A stretch of DNA of 9,021 bases, from the NCBI GenBank assembly GCA_018607545.1, contig JABBBF010000038.1:1-9021 (forward strand), written 5' to 3'. This stretch comes from SAR92 clade bacterium (GTDB lineage: Bacteria > Pseudomonadota > Gammaproteobacteria > Pseudomonadales > Porticoccaceae). Position 1 is the first letter of the stretch. Each line of letters begins with the position of its first letter. The position numbers were made by a program, and so were the translations under genes. A model generated the notes under the pieces. That model was not told the origin of the DNA. It was given only the letters and a program-made list of their open reading frames with translations, and did no database searches. Positions 1-9,021 of the stretch are shown piece after piece.

Positions 1-33
1 TTGCTGCTCAGCAGCTAACGCTTGATCCCTCAC
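1..33 (-). CDS. Possible 5' end of a gene running off the left edge (rpoS by position only)
   Basis: A GTG at 33-31 lies 7 nt behind a strong Shine-Dalgarno sequence (AAAGGGGA, 48-41) and opens a frame to the window edge, giving VRDQALAAEQQ. In most gammaproteobacteria the gene after nlpD is rpoS, the stationary-phase sigma factor, so position suggests rpoS. Eleven residues at the variable N-terminus cannot confirm this. The same frame stays open upstream of the GTG to a TAG at 147-145, but that part has no ATG or GTG, so the GTG is the best start. The alternative is a coincidental or decayed reading frame. Confidence 0.3.
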   Translation of the reverse strand, partial: MRDQALAAEQQ

Positions 34-34
34 G

Positions 35-52
35 TTTGCATCCCCTTTGCAT
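35..52 (-). repeat. Direct repeat ATGCAAA x2 around the candidate ribosome binding site
   Basis: ATGCAAA occurs at 52-46 and 41-35, 11 bp apart (about one helical turn), separated by GGGG. A third copy lies at 184-178, just after the nlpD stop. The repeats are seen directly. A role as protein binding sites is only a guess, since 7-mers can recur by chance in short AT-rich DNA. Confidence 0.4.
41..48 (-). promoter_or_regulatory. Shine-Dalgarno sequence for the left-edge gene start
   Basis: AAAGGGGA on the minus strand, separated by TGCAAAC (7 nt) from the GTG at 33-31. It is one of the clearest ribosome binding sites in the window and the main reason to believe a gene starts here. It sits between two copies of ATGCAAA. 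Confidence 0.4.
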
Positions 53-69
53 GTTACTCCATGTTCCAA

Positions 70-86
70 GTCACCAATCCAGTGAC
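70..86. repeat. Inverted repeat GTCAC-N7-GTGAC between nlpD and the left-edge gene
   Basis: Perfect 5-bp arms (70-74 and 82-86) around a 7-nt centre, 36 nt upstream of the candidate GTG start. It could be a dimeric regulator site or a short hairpin in the leader RNA. There is no T-run after it on either strand, so it is not a typical intrinsic terminator. Confidence 0.35.
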
Positions 87-184
87 CTATCCAGAACCGT
101 ACCTCTTCCTTTTTTACAACTTCATGTACTACTCGACCCCAATACTACACCGATTAATCAAATATACATAATTTTTATTTGCAT

Positions 185-970
185 TTATTTTAAATAGCTT
201 ACCGGGTTAATGGGATAACCATCTTTGCGGATCTCAAAATAAAGTGTTCCATTGGCTCCCAAACGGGAAATTATCTCCATCTGTTTAACGGTTTGGCCCT
301 CTTTTACCATAATCTGTTCATTGTGGGCGTAAGCACTTAACAGAATTTCACTGTGCTTGATAATAACCAACTTGCCATAGCCGCGTAACCCCTCACCAGA
401 GTAGACCACTACTCCAGGACCCGCCGAGCGCACTGCAGAGCGGCTGACCGCCTTTATTTTGATACCTTTGCGCAGCTCTTTGGGATTGTAGGATTCTACA
501 ACCTCACCTTTAACCGGCCACTGCCAACGCCAGTTACCGGAATAAACCGGCGCTTTAGCTGCAACCTTAGCCGGAGCTTTTTTGGCGCTGGATTTCTTTG
601 TTTGAACGCTGCCCTGACTACTGGCCGCAGCCGAAGTTTTAGGCTGACTGGACGCTCTGTTAACTGTTCGTGCCGAGCGCGCGCTGATTTTACTCGTATC
701 CAGTGACAGCAATTGCCCGCGATTGATAACAAAGGGGGCATTTATACCGTTGGCACGGGCTAATTTACGAAAGTCCAGGTCGTAGCGCCAGGCGATCGAA
801 TAGAGGGTTTCCCCAGGCTCAACCTGATGAACCAGAATACGCTTTGAGGGCGGTTGAGCACGGCTACTGACCGGCGCTGGGTGATTATTACTGTACGAAC
901 TGCAACCAGTGATGACCAGGGTCATCAAAATTACGATAAGTGATACTGTCGAGGGTGCTAGTCGCAACAC
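185..970 (-). CDS. nlpD: NlpD, LysM/LytM outer-membrane lipoprotein, septal amidase activator
   Basis: NlpD binds peptidoglycan and activates the AmiC-type amidase that splits septal peptidoglycan during daughter-cell separation. The 261-residue product has a lipoprotein signal with lipobox ITGC (Cys23; Ser at +2, compatible with outer-membrane sorting), a LysM domain at about 46-90, a Ser/Ala/Lys-rich linker at about 92-145, and a degenerate LytM/M23 domain at about 151-258. The zinc ligands are lost: HxxxD reads R167..K171 and HxH reads T242..Y244. This is as expected for an activator rather than an enzyme. The loop before the last motif looks short compared with Pseudomonas NlpD. The start is GTG (970-968) behind AGGT at 8 nt; an overlapping ATG at 972-970 is in another frame and stops after four codons. 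The gene follows the DUF368 gene by only 10 nt, so the two are probably co-transcribed. Confidence 0.92.
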   Translation of the reverse strand: MLRLAPSTVSLIVILMTLVITGCSSYSNNHPAPVSSRAQPPSKRILVHQVEPGETLYSIAWRYDLDFRKLARANGINAPFVINRGQLLSLDTSKISARSARTVNRASSQPKTSAAASSQGSVQTKKSSAKKAPAKVAAKAPVYSGNWRWQWPVKGEVVESYNPKELRKGIKIKAVSRSAVRSAGPGVVVYSGEGLRGYGKLVIIKHSEILLSAYAHNEQIMVKEGQTVKQMEIISRLGANGTLYFEIRKDGYPINPVSYLK

Positions 971-980
971 ATTAGTTTAC

Positions 981-1919
981 CTACAGAGGTTTATTCTGAC
1001 GCGACCCGACATATTCTAAACCGAGCACCAAAATTAAGCCAAACAGCATGGTCGAAAGACTCAGCATTGTCTGTGGATCCTCACCTACCAGCCGGAAATA
1101 CTCGCCGGGCCAGAGATTGTCTGACGACAGTACGATGGTCTTACCCGAATGACTGAGTGTCGAATCGACGACCAGCTTCCATGGCCAGATAATATTTAGG
1201 CTGCCAACCAGAAAACCACACATAGTGGCTATAACTGCGACTTCATAATGAGACAATAACCAGGAGAGCAGACGGCTAAAAAACATCAAGCCGAGGATTC
1301 CTCCCAGTCCAAAGACCAGCAAAATATCAACCTGGAAACCGGCAATAGCCCCAATAAATACAGGATATAGCCCCAGTAATACGAGGATGAATGAACCGGA
1401 AATGCCGGGTAAAATCATTGCACAAAGGGCGATGCTACCGGCAAAAAACATGGTTATATGGGACCCTTCTAACTGCACCGCCGGCGCCACAGAGATACCC
1501 CAGGCAGTGGCGATACCCAGCGCAAATAACAGTGCATCACGCCAGTGAGCAAAGGGGTGCTGGCGCAGTAGATAGATCACCGAGCCGGCAATTAGTCCAA
1601 CAAAGAACGACCAGAGGGGCAGTGGGTGCTCGGCGAGTAGAAACTGCATAACCACAGCTAGAGAAAACAGGCTGGTGAGAACACCGCTCAGCAGTACCGC
1701 AAGAAAATTTCCATTGATATGGCGCCAGGCGGCTGCCAGTCCCTGGGACTTGAAAACTTTTAAAGCCTGAAGATTAAGAGATTTTATGCTGTCGATAAGT
1801 TCGAGGTAAATACCGCTGATAAAGGCGATGGTACCACCAGAGACACCGGGAACAACATCTGCAGCACCCATGGTTATACCCTTTAAGAAAAGTAGTAAAT
1901 TCTGTCTGAGGCTGCGCAT
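981..1919 (-). CDS. popT: DUF368 membrane protein, PopT-family undecaprenyl-phosphate transporter
   Basis: This 312-residue polytopic membrane protein has the DUF368 signature: a first PGVSGGT motif at 24-30, preceded by KGITMGAAD, and a second PGISGS motif at 171-176. They mark the two internal halves of the fold, and hydrophobic segments fill most of the length. DUF368 (PopT) proteins have been reported, alongside DedA-family UptA, to return undecaprenyl phosphate from the outer to the inner leaflet of the cytoplasmic membrane, so the carrier can be reused for peptidoglycan and O-antigen. The ATG at 1919 has GGAG 5 nt upstream. The TAG lies 10 nt before the nlpD GTG, and its sequence contributes to nlpD's ribosome binding site. 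The placement between pcm and nlpD is unusual. Family assignment is firm; substrate is inferred from the family. Confidence 0.85.
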   Translation of the reverse strand: MRSLRQNLLLFLKGITMGAADVVPGVSGGTIAFISGIYLELIDSIKSLNLQALKVFKSQGLAAAWRHINGNFLAVLLSGVLTSLFSLAVVMQFLLAEHPLPLWSFFVGLIAGSVIYLLRQHPFAHWRDALLFALGIATAWGISVAPAVQLEGSHITMFFAGSIALCAMILPGISGSFILVLLGLYPVFIGAIAGFQVDILLVFGLGGILGLMFFSRLLSWLLSHYEVAVIATMCGFLVGSLNIIWPWKLVVDSTLSHSGKTIVLSSDNLWPGEYFRLVGEDPQTMLSLSTMLFGLILVLGLEYVGSRQNKPL

Positions 1920-1983
1920 GGTGACTCCGGAATTTTTTTGTTTTTTTAGTAGCTATTTCTACCTGTTATATAAGTCTTTGATA

Positions 1984-2655
1984 CTAGCGTGACAGCCCGC
2001 CCAGCAGTGGTACAAACTTAACCCGCTCGACAATTTCTTCTTCAAACTCTGAAGAATCACCCACCCTGCGCAGAACACGCAGATCCTGAACATCACCTGC
2101 ACCTACAGGAATAACCAGAATGCCATTTGGTGCCAGCTGATGTAGCAACTCGTCCGGGACCGCCTGGGGCGCCGCCGTAGTGATAATGCCATTGTAGGGA
2201 GCATGTTTCTGCCAGCCAAAGCTGCCGTCGGAAAGTTCGGCAGTGATGTTGCGCAGGCCCAACTTTCGAAAGCGCTCTTTCGCCTTGGCCAAGAGCGGTT
2301 CAATACGTTCCACGGAGTAAACACGGTCGACCAGCTGGGCTAGGATGGTAGCTTGAAATCCTGATCCGGTGCCGATCTCAAGAACCTTTTTGAGCGGTCC
2401 TTCAGCCAGTAATATCTCGGTCATTCTAGCGACTATATAGGGCTGTGAGAGTGTCTGGGAAAAGCCGATTGGCAGTGCTGTGTCCTCATAGGCGCGGTGG
2501 GATAGAGCTTCATCGAGAAAGATATGCCGCGGGGTAACCCGAAATACATCGAGGATTCGCTGATTGCTGATGCCCTGGTCTTTTAAGCGCTGAATTAGCC
2601 GCTCTCGCGTGCGCTGCGATGTCATACCTATGCCGGCCATTTCACTTGAGTTCAC
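1984..2655 (-). CDS. pcm: Protein-L-isoaspartate O-methyltransferase
   Basis: Pcm is a cytosolic repair enzyme that methylates L-isoaspartyl residues in aged proteins, using S-adenosylmethionine. The 223-residue product carries the family block [13 protein letters not shown] (60-72), SAM motif [12 protein letters not shown] (91-101), the following acidic strand VYSVE (112-116), TAAP (160-163) and the C-terminal FVPL (214-217). The E. coli enzyme is 208 residues; the extra length is at the N-terminus. The start is GTG at 2655-2653, supported by AGAGGA 6 nt upstream; ATGs at 2640 and 2625 are in frame but have poorer sites, although the conserved region begins only after them. Upstream is a 115-nt gap to truD where surE is normally found. 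Downstream are 64 nt to the DUF368 gene. Confidence 0.93.
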   Translation of the reverse strand: MNSSEMAGIGMTSQRTRERLIQRLKDQGISNQRILDVFRVTPRHIFLDEALSHRAYEDTALPIGFSQTLSQPYIVARMTEILLAEGPLKKVLEIGTGSGFQATILAQLVDRVYSVERIEPLLAKAKERFRKLGLRNITAELSDGSFGWQKHAPYNGIITTAAPQAVPDELLHQLAPNGILVIPVGAGDVQDLRVLRRVGDSSEFEEEIVERVKFVPLLGGLSR

Positions 2656-2738
2656 GCAATATCCTCTATTACCAATAGCCTGTCAGGACAGACCAAAATT
2701 CTTTTACTTAGCAAAATTTTTTCTTTTAATGCGGAGCC

Positions 2739-2766
2739 AAAATAGCACCCTACTGTTGATCGCCAA
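2739..2766 (-). promoter_or_regulatory. Possible sigma-70 promoter for pcm-popT-nlpD
   Basis: In the 115-nt truD-pcm gap, TTGGCG (2766-2761) and TATTTT (2744-2739) are 16 bp apart on the minus strand. Each matches the -35 or -10 consensus in about four of six positions. The gap is AT-rich, and a separate promoter here would make sense because truD and pcm are not tightly linked. The rest of the gap holds CTGTC-AG-GACAG (2680-2691) and no recognisable coding sequence. This rests on motif matching alone. Confidence 0.25.
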
Positions 2767-2770
2767 TATA

Positions 2771-3754
2771 TCACAGGGCTTGAATCCGGGGGCGGAATAA
2801 TTCAGCGATTTCACGCAGTACTACAGTCGCATAGCCACCTGCAGCCAGACCGAAGGATAATTCCAACTGATCTGCCCCCAGGCATTTCCACTGAAGAGCA
2901 CTGGGCACCAACACCGTGGCACGGCGCTCCTGTTTTAGACCCGCATGCTCAAGGGCATAACACCAGCTCTGCCAGTCTTTCAGTATCCCCTGCTCGAGCT
3001 GTTGCAGATCGCCGCCGGCAGCTGAGCGACCGCGACCCCAGAGTGGCGCACAGGGTTGGGTTTCATATTCCATTGGCGCTGACCAATTGTCGCACTGAAT
3101 TCGCTCGGCAAGCACCAGATTGTATAACCATGAGCGCGCTGCCGAGAGAATCATACCGGTACCCCGGCGGTTTCCTTTGAGCTGATCCCGTTCAATCAAT
3201 TCCTGGGCCTGGTGCAGGTTGCCGCAATCATGGCCAAAGCGCTGTTCGCCAAAATAATTGGGTACTCCGTGAGAAGCTATTTTCTGCAGTCGCGCTTCGA
3301 TCTCCTCGAGCTGTTCTTCAAGGGCATCAAACTCTCTGAGGACAAGCCGAAACTGATTGCCACTGTGCATGCCACGACGCAATTTTTTATGATGGCGAGC
3401 TGTAGAGAGTATTTTAAAATCATCGTGCTGCAACTGCTCGAGGGTTAATTCGCGGCCGGGCAGATAGAGGCTAAACCACTGGGTGGTGACCGCAAAGCGA
3501 TCTTTAAGGCCACAGAAACTCACATCATTGCGCTTGATACCCGCCAGCTTTGACAGCAACCCGGCGACCCACTGGGTATTCTGGTCACGCTTTTTAATCT
3601 GTAAAAAAAGATGCTCACCTTCGCCACTGGGTTCAAAACCCAAAATTTCATCGACCCGGAAATCTTCCGGTTCACTGCGATAGACAGCGCGACCAAAGGT
3701 CTCGGGAAATAGCCGTGGTAGGCTTTGAAAGTCGAATTCTGGGGGTTTGATAAT
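2771..3754 (-). CDS. truD: tRNA pseudouridine(13) synthase TruD, probable AUU start
   Basis: TruD converts U13 of tRNA-Glu to pseudouridine in the cytosol. With the start chosen here it is 327 residues (E. coli 349). Visible motifs are EDFRVDE near residues 30-36, the catalytic block GLKDRFAVT with nucleophile Asp85, NYFGEQRFG at about 166-174, LSAARSWLYN at about 203-212, and a C-terminal GGYATVVLRE. The frame upstream of the conserved GFEPSGEGEH stretch is homologous-looking up to a TAA at 3775-3773, yet it contains no ATG, GTG, TTG or CTG. An ATT at 3754-3752 lies 5 nt behind AGGA and gives an N-terminus of reasonable length. The TTG at 3643 would remove the conserved N-terminal motif and is rejected as the start. 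The start lies 14 nt after ispF. Confidence 0.93.
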   Translation of the reverse strand: MIKPPEFDFQSLPRLFPETFGRAVYRSEPEDFRVDEILGFEPSGEGEHLFLQIKKRDQNTQWVAGLLSKLAGIKRNDVSFCGLKDRFAVTTQWFSLYLPGRELTLEQLQHDDFKILSTARHHKKLRRGMHSGNQFRLVLREFDALEEQLEEIEARLQKIASHGVPNYFGEQRFGHDCGNLHQAQELIERDQLKGNRRGTGMILSAARSWLYNLVLAERIQCDNWSAPMEYETQPCAPLWGRGRSAAGGDLQQLEQGILKDWQSWCYALEHAGLKQERRATVLVPSALQWKCLGADQLELSFGLAAGGYATVVLREIAELFRPRIQAL

Positions 3755-3763
3755 CGTTGTCCT
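3752..3763 (-). promoter_or_regulatory. AGGA plus AUU: ribosome binding site that decides the truD start
   Basis: On the minus strand AGGA (3763-3760) is followed by CAACG and then ATT (3754-3752), the most plausible initiation codon for truD. The only other near-start codons in this stretch are ATA (3772), ACG (3757) and ATC (3751). AUU starts are rare but known, for example in E. coli infC and pcnB, where initiation factor IF3 discriminates against them. A sequencing error changing ATG to ATT is the main alternative. Confidence 0.55.
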
Positions 3764-3768
3764 GTAGC

Positions 3769-4242
3769 TTATTTAGTGGTCAGCAAAACCACTGCGTGAC
3801 AGGAGATACCCTCTTTACGACCGACAAAACCAAGTTTTTCGGTGGTAGTAGCTTTGATATTCAGCTGATCCATCTGGCAGTTTATATCGGCACAGAGATT
3901 GCGGCGCATAGTATCCAGATGGGGCAGCATCTTTGGCTGCTCGGCAACAATAGTGATATCTGCATTGCCCAGCTGATAACCTTTTGCATCCATCATCTGC
4001 ACAACGTGCGCCAGCAATTGGCGGCTATCTACCCCCTGCCACTGCTGATCTGTATCTGGGAAATGCTGGCCTATATCACCGAGGGCTAGGCTACCGAGAA
4101 TAGCGTCAATTAATGCATGAATTAATACATCGCCATCCGAATGAGCAATAAAACTCTGGTGGTAGGGAATGGATACACCACCCAAAATCAGCTTATCGCC
4201 CTCACCAAATGCATGAACATCGTAACCATGACCTATGCGCAT
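3769..4242 (-). CDS. ispF: 2-C-methyl-D-erythritol 2,4-cyclodiphosphate synthase
   Basis: IspF is the fifth enzyme of the MEP pathway. It cyclises CDP-methylerythritol 2-phosphate to MEcPP with release of CMP, and works as a trimer in the cytosol. At 157 residues it is of usual length. The metal ligands Asp8 and His10 (GYDVH) and His42 (in [10 protein letters not shown]) are all present, as are [17 protein letters not shown] and the C-terminal [16 protein letters not shown] block. The ATG overlaps the end of ispD by 10 nt (ATGCGCATAG), with AGGAGA 7 nt upstream inside ispD, so translation of the two is probably coupled. truD follows after 14 nt. Confidence 0.97.
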   Translation of the reverse strand: MRIGHGYDVHAFGEGDKLILGGVSIPYHQSFIAHSDGDVLIHALIDAILGSLALGDIGQHFPDTDQQWQGVDSRQLLAHVVQMMDAKGYQLGNADITIVAEQPKMLPHLDTMRRNLCADINCQMDQLNIKATTTEKLGFVGRKEGISCHAVVLLTTK

Positions 4243-4946
4243 TGTTCGCTCTCCTGATAACTCATAATTGCCTGGGCAATAATAAGATCTTCGCGATGGG
4301 TAATTTTAATATTGTCGCGACGACCTTCAACAATCATCGTCTGCTCGCCCAGATATTCAATCGCCGAGGCTTCATCAGTAGGTAGCTGTTGTTCTTCCAG
4401 CATAGCCTCAAGAGCTCTGACTAACAGGCCGTAGCGAAACATCTGCGGGGTCTGGGCAGCGCGGTATTCGCTGCGATCCAGGGTCTTTTTAATAGCGCTA
4501 TCTGAGGTTACCTGCTTAAGCGTATCACTGATAGGAGCGGCGAGAATACCGCCCACCGAATGGCCATCCAACTGCTCGATCAATTTATTAATATCCGCGC
4601 TGGTGATACAGGGCCGCGCCATATCGTGAACCAGAACCCAGTCATCGCTGGCAGCACTATCACTCAGCGCCCGCAGACCGTTTAACACTGAATGGACACG
4701 CTCTGTGCCACCGGTAAGAAGCTCTACGCGCTGATCTTTTAGCGCAGAAACCTGCGTCCAGGACGCAGCATTGGTATCACAGGGAACGAGAATTTTTTTC
4801 AGTTTAGGGATGTTCAATAGACGACTGAGAGTATGATCTGCGACCAGTTTGTCGCCAATACGGTGAAACTGTTTAGCCAATTCGGTACCGAATCTTTTGC
4901 CAGTCCCAGCCGCAGGAACTATAACCCAATAGTTGGCGGCGCTCAC
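4233..4946 (-). CDS. ispD: 2-C-methyl-D-erythritol 4-phosphate cytidylyltransferase
   Basis: IspD transfers CMP from CTP to MEP, making CDP-methylerythritol, two steps before IspF in the MEP route to isoprenoids. In its 237 residues one sees the nucleotide loop [11 protein letters not shown] (10-20), Lys25 in [21 protein letters not shown] (77-92), HDMARPC (107-113), AAPISDTLK (136-144), Arg158 in [11 protein letters not shown] and Lys214 in NIKITHRED. These match the CTP- and MEP-binding elements of the family; HDMARP replaces the commoner HDAARP. The start is GTG at 4946-4944, whose GTGA overlaps the ftsB TGA by 4 nt, with AAGGA 9 nt upstream inside ftsB. This points to coupled translation with ftsB. 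Confidence 0.96.
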   Translation of the reverse strand: MSAANYWVIVPAAGTGKRFGTELAKQFHRIGDKLVADHTLSRLLNIPKLKKILVPCDTNAASWTQVSALKDQRVELLTGGTERVHSVLNGLRALSDSAASDDWVLVHDMARPCITSADINKLIEQLDGHSVGGILAAPISDTLKQVTSDSAIKKTLDRSEYRAAQTPQMFRYGLLVRALEAMLEEQQLPTDEASAIEYLGEQTMIVEGRRDNIKITHREDLIIAQAIMSYQESEQCA

Positions 4947-5251
4947 TGCTTGTTATCCTTGCTTATGGCGCTCGTCTGGTTTTTATCAATCACCAGATAA
5001 AAGGTTTCACCGCGCTTGATCATACCCAAGTCGGCGCGGGCTTTTTCTTCAATGGCACTGAGATTTGTCTTTAGACTTTCGACATCGGTGGCGATCAGGG
5101 CGTTGCGTTCACGCAGCGCCCGATTCTCACTTTCCTGCTCTTCGAGCTGGCGGTTTAGCTCAGCGCGATGGGCAAGACTGCCCTCTCCAACCCACAATCG
5201 AAATTGCAGGCCAGCGAGAAAAACAAGCAAGATAACCAATAACCAACGCAT
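4943..5251 (-). CDS. ftsB: Cell division protein FtsB
   Basis: FtsB is a small bitopic inner-membrane protein that joins FtsL and FtsQ in the divisome and helps switch on septal peptidoglycan synthesis. The 102-residue product (E. coli 103) has a short cytosolic end, one membrane segment at about 2-20 ending in the LQFRLW motif, a periplasmic coiled coil at about 28-70, and the conserved tail AIEEKARADL...RGETFY (66-85). The ATG at 5251 has no clear Shine-Dalgarno sequence, unlike its neighbours, so initiation may be modest. It lies 73 nt after eno, with a hairpin between them, and overlaps ispD by 4 nt. Confidence 0.95.
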   Translation of the reverse strand: MRWLLVILLVFLAGLQFRLWVGEGSLAHRAELNRQLEEQESENRALRERNALIATDVESLKTNLSAIEEKARADLGMIKRGETFYLVIDKNQTSAISKDNKQ

Positions 5252-5280
5252 AGAGGCATTCTATTCGCTTTTAAAGAATT

Positions 5281-5301
5281 TGCACAGAATAGTGCTGTGC
5301 A
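5281..5301 (-). terminator. Hairpin between eno and ftsB, attenuator or weak terminator
   Basis: Perfect 7-bp arms TGCACAG and CTGTGCA surround a 7-nt loop, 24 nt after the eno stop. On the minus strand the stem is followed by AAATTCTTT, which is not a proper U-run. It may therefore cause partial termination, or protect the 3' end of abundant eno mRNA and lower ftsB-ispD expression. The structure is seen directly; the role is inferred. Confidence 0.4.
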
Positions 5302-5324
5302 GCCTAAACTTAAAGAGACTGGGT

Positions 5325-6617
<1,293 letters not shown>

Positions 6618-6698
6618 TTACTATTTTCTCCAATAATTTCGACTATTTACTGCAATTAAAATGGTTAAATTTATGACTTAATTAGGTCTTAAGAATCT
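6618..6698 (-). other. AT-rich kdsA-eno spacer, probable eno leader
   Basis: This 81-nt spacer is much more AT-rich than the flanking genes and holds the eno Shine-Dalgarno GGAG (6631-6628). A promoter for the highly expressed eno gene is expected here, but I see no convincing -35/-10 pair; the best is TTAAGT with a poor TAATTG 17 bp away. No small gene or strong hairpin is visible. Confidence 0.35.

Positions 6699-9021
<2,323 letters not shown>

Noticed and set aside
1..18. Inverted repeat GCTGC-TCA-GCAGC at the left edge, considered as a terminator
   Set aside because: No U-run follows on either strand within view, and it lies inside the candidate left-edge reading frame.
1931..1948. T-runs on the plus strand between pcm and the DUF368 gene, considered as a terminator
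   Set aside because: There is no GC-rich stem before the T-run and no gene upstream on the plus strand to terminate; on the minus strand it is an A-run.
1953..1995. Promoter-like CTGTCA ... TATAAC upstream of the DUF368 gene
   Set aside because: The spacing to the better -10 (TATAAC) is 19 bp and the correctly spaced hexamer is poor; not enough to call.
3757..4089. Plus-strand open frame of 110 codons opposite ispF
   Set aside because: Antisense shadow of ispF, whose catalytic residues are all intact; no recognisable motif.
5157..5259. ATG at 5259-5257 opening a 34-codon frame overlapping the ftsB start
   Set aside because: No ribosome binding site and Cys/Leu-rich content typical of an out-of-frame reading of ftsB; there is no evidence that it is a leader peptide.

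Overview
This window is a stretch of core chromosome from a gammaproteobacterium, with every recognisable gene on the minus strand. Reading 5'->3' along that strand (high to low coordinates), the order is pyrG (cut by the right edge), kdsA, eno, ftsB, ispD, ispF, truD, pcm, a DUF368 membrane protein (popT family) and nlpD. There may be the first codons of another gene, perhaps rpoS, at the left edge. From general knowledge, this order matches the pyrG-kdsA-eno-ftsB-ispD and ispF-truD-surE-pcm-nlpD-rpoS blocks of Pseudomonas-like gammaproteobacteria. The NlpD lipoprotein, the enterobacterial-type metal-independent KdsA and FtsB all fit a Gram-negative gammaproteobacterium with LPS. Base composition looks moderate, and I cannot place the organism more precisely.

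Region by region: 9021-6699 carries CTP synthase and KDO-8-phosphate synthase, 2 nt apart. 6617-5325 is enolase, with its own 81-nt AT-rich leader and a hairpin after its stop. 5251-2771 is a compact run, ftsB/ispD/ispF/truD, with 4-nt and 10-nt overlaps and then a 14-nt gap. 2655-185 holds pcm, the DUF368 gene and nlpD, the last two 10 nt apart. 184-1 is a spacer with short repeats, an inverted repeat and an uncertain gene start.

Many of the genes serve the cell envelope. PyrG makes CTP, which IspD and CMP-KDO synthesis both use. KdsA starts the KDO branch of LPS. IspD and IspF make isoprenoid precursors, including those of the undecaprenyl carrier. The DUF368 protein belongs to the family that recycles undecaprenyl phosphate across the membrane. 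FtsB acts in the divisome, and NlpD activates septal peptidoglycan amidases. Eno, TruD and Pcm are housekeeping genes.

Departures from the expected layout: surE is missing between truD and pcm; a DUF368 gene sits between pcm and nlpD; and truD has no NTG start codon in its possible start region, so it probably starts at an AUU behind an AGGA. I see no mobile element, CRISPR array, tRNA or rRNA, and no evidence of a new defence or accessory system.
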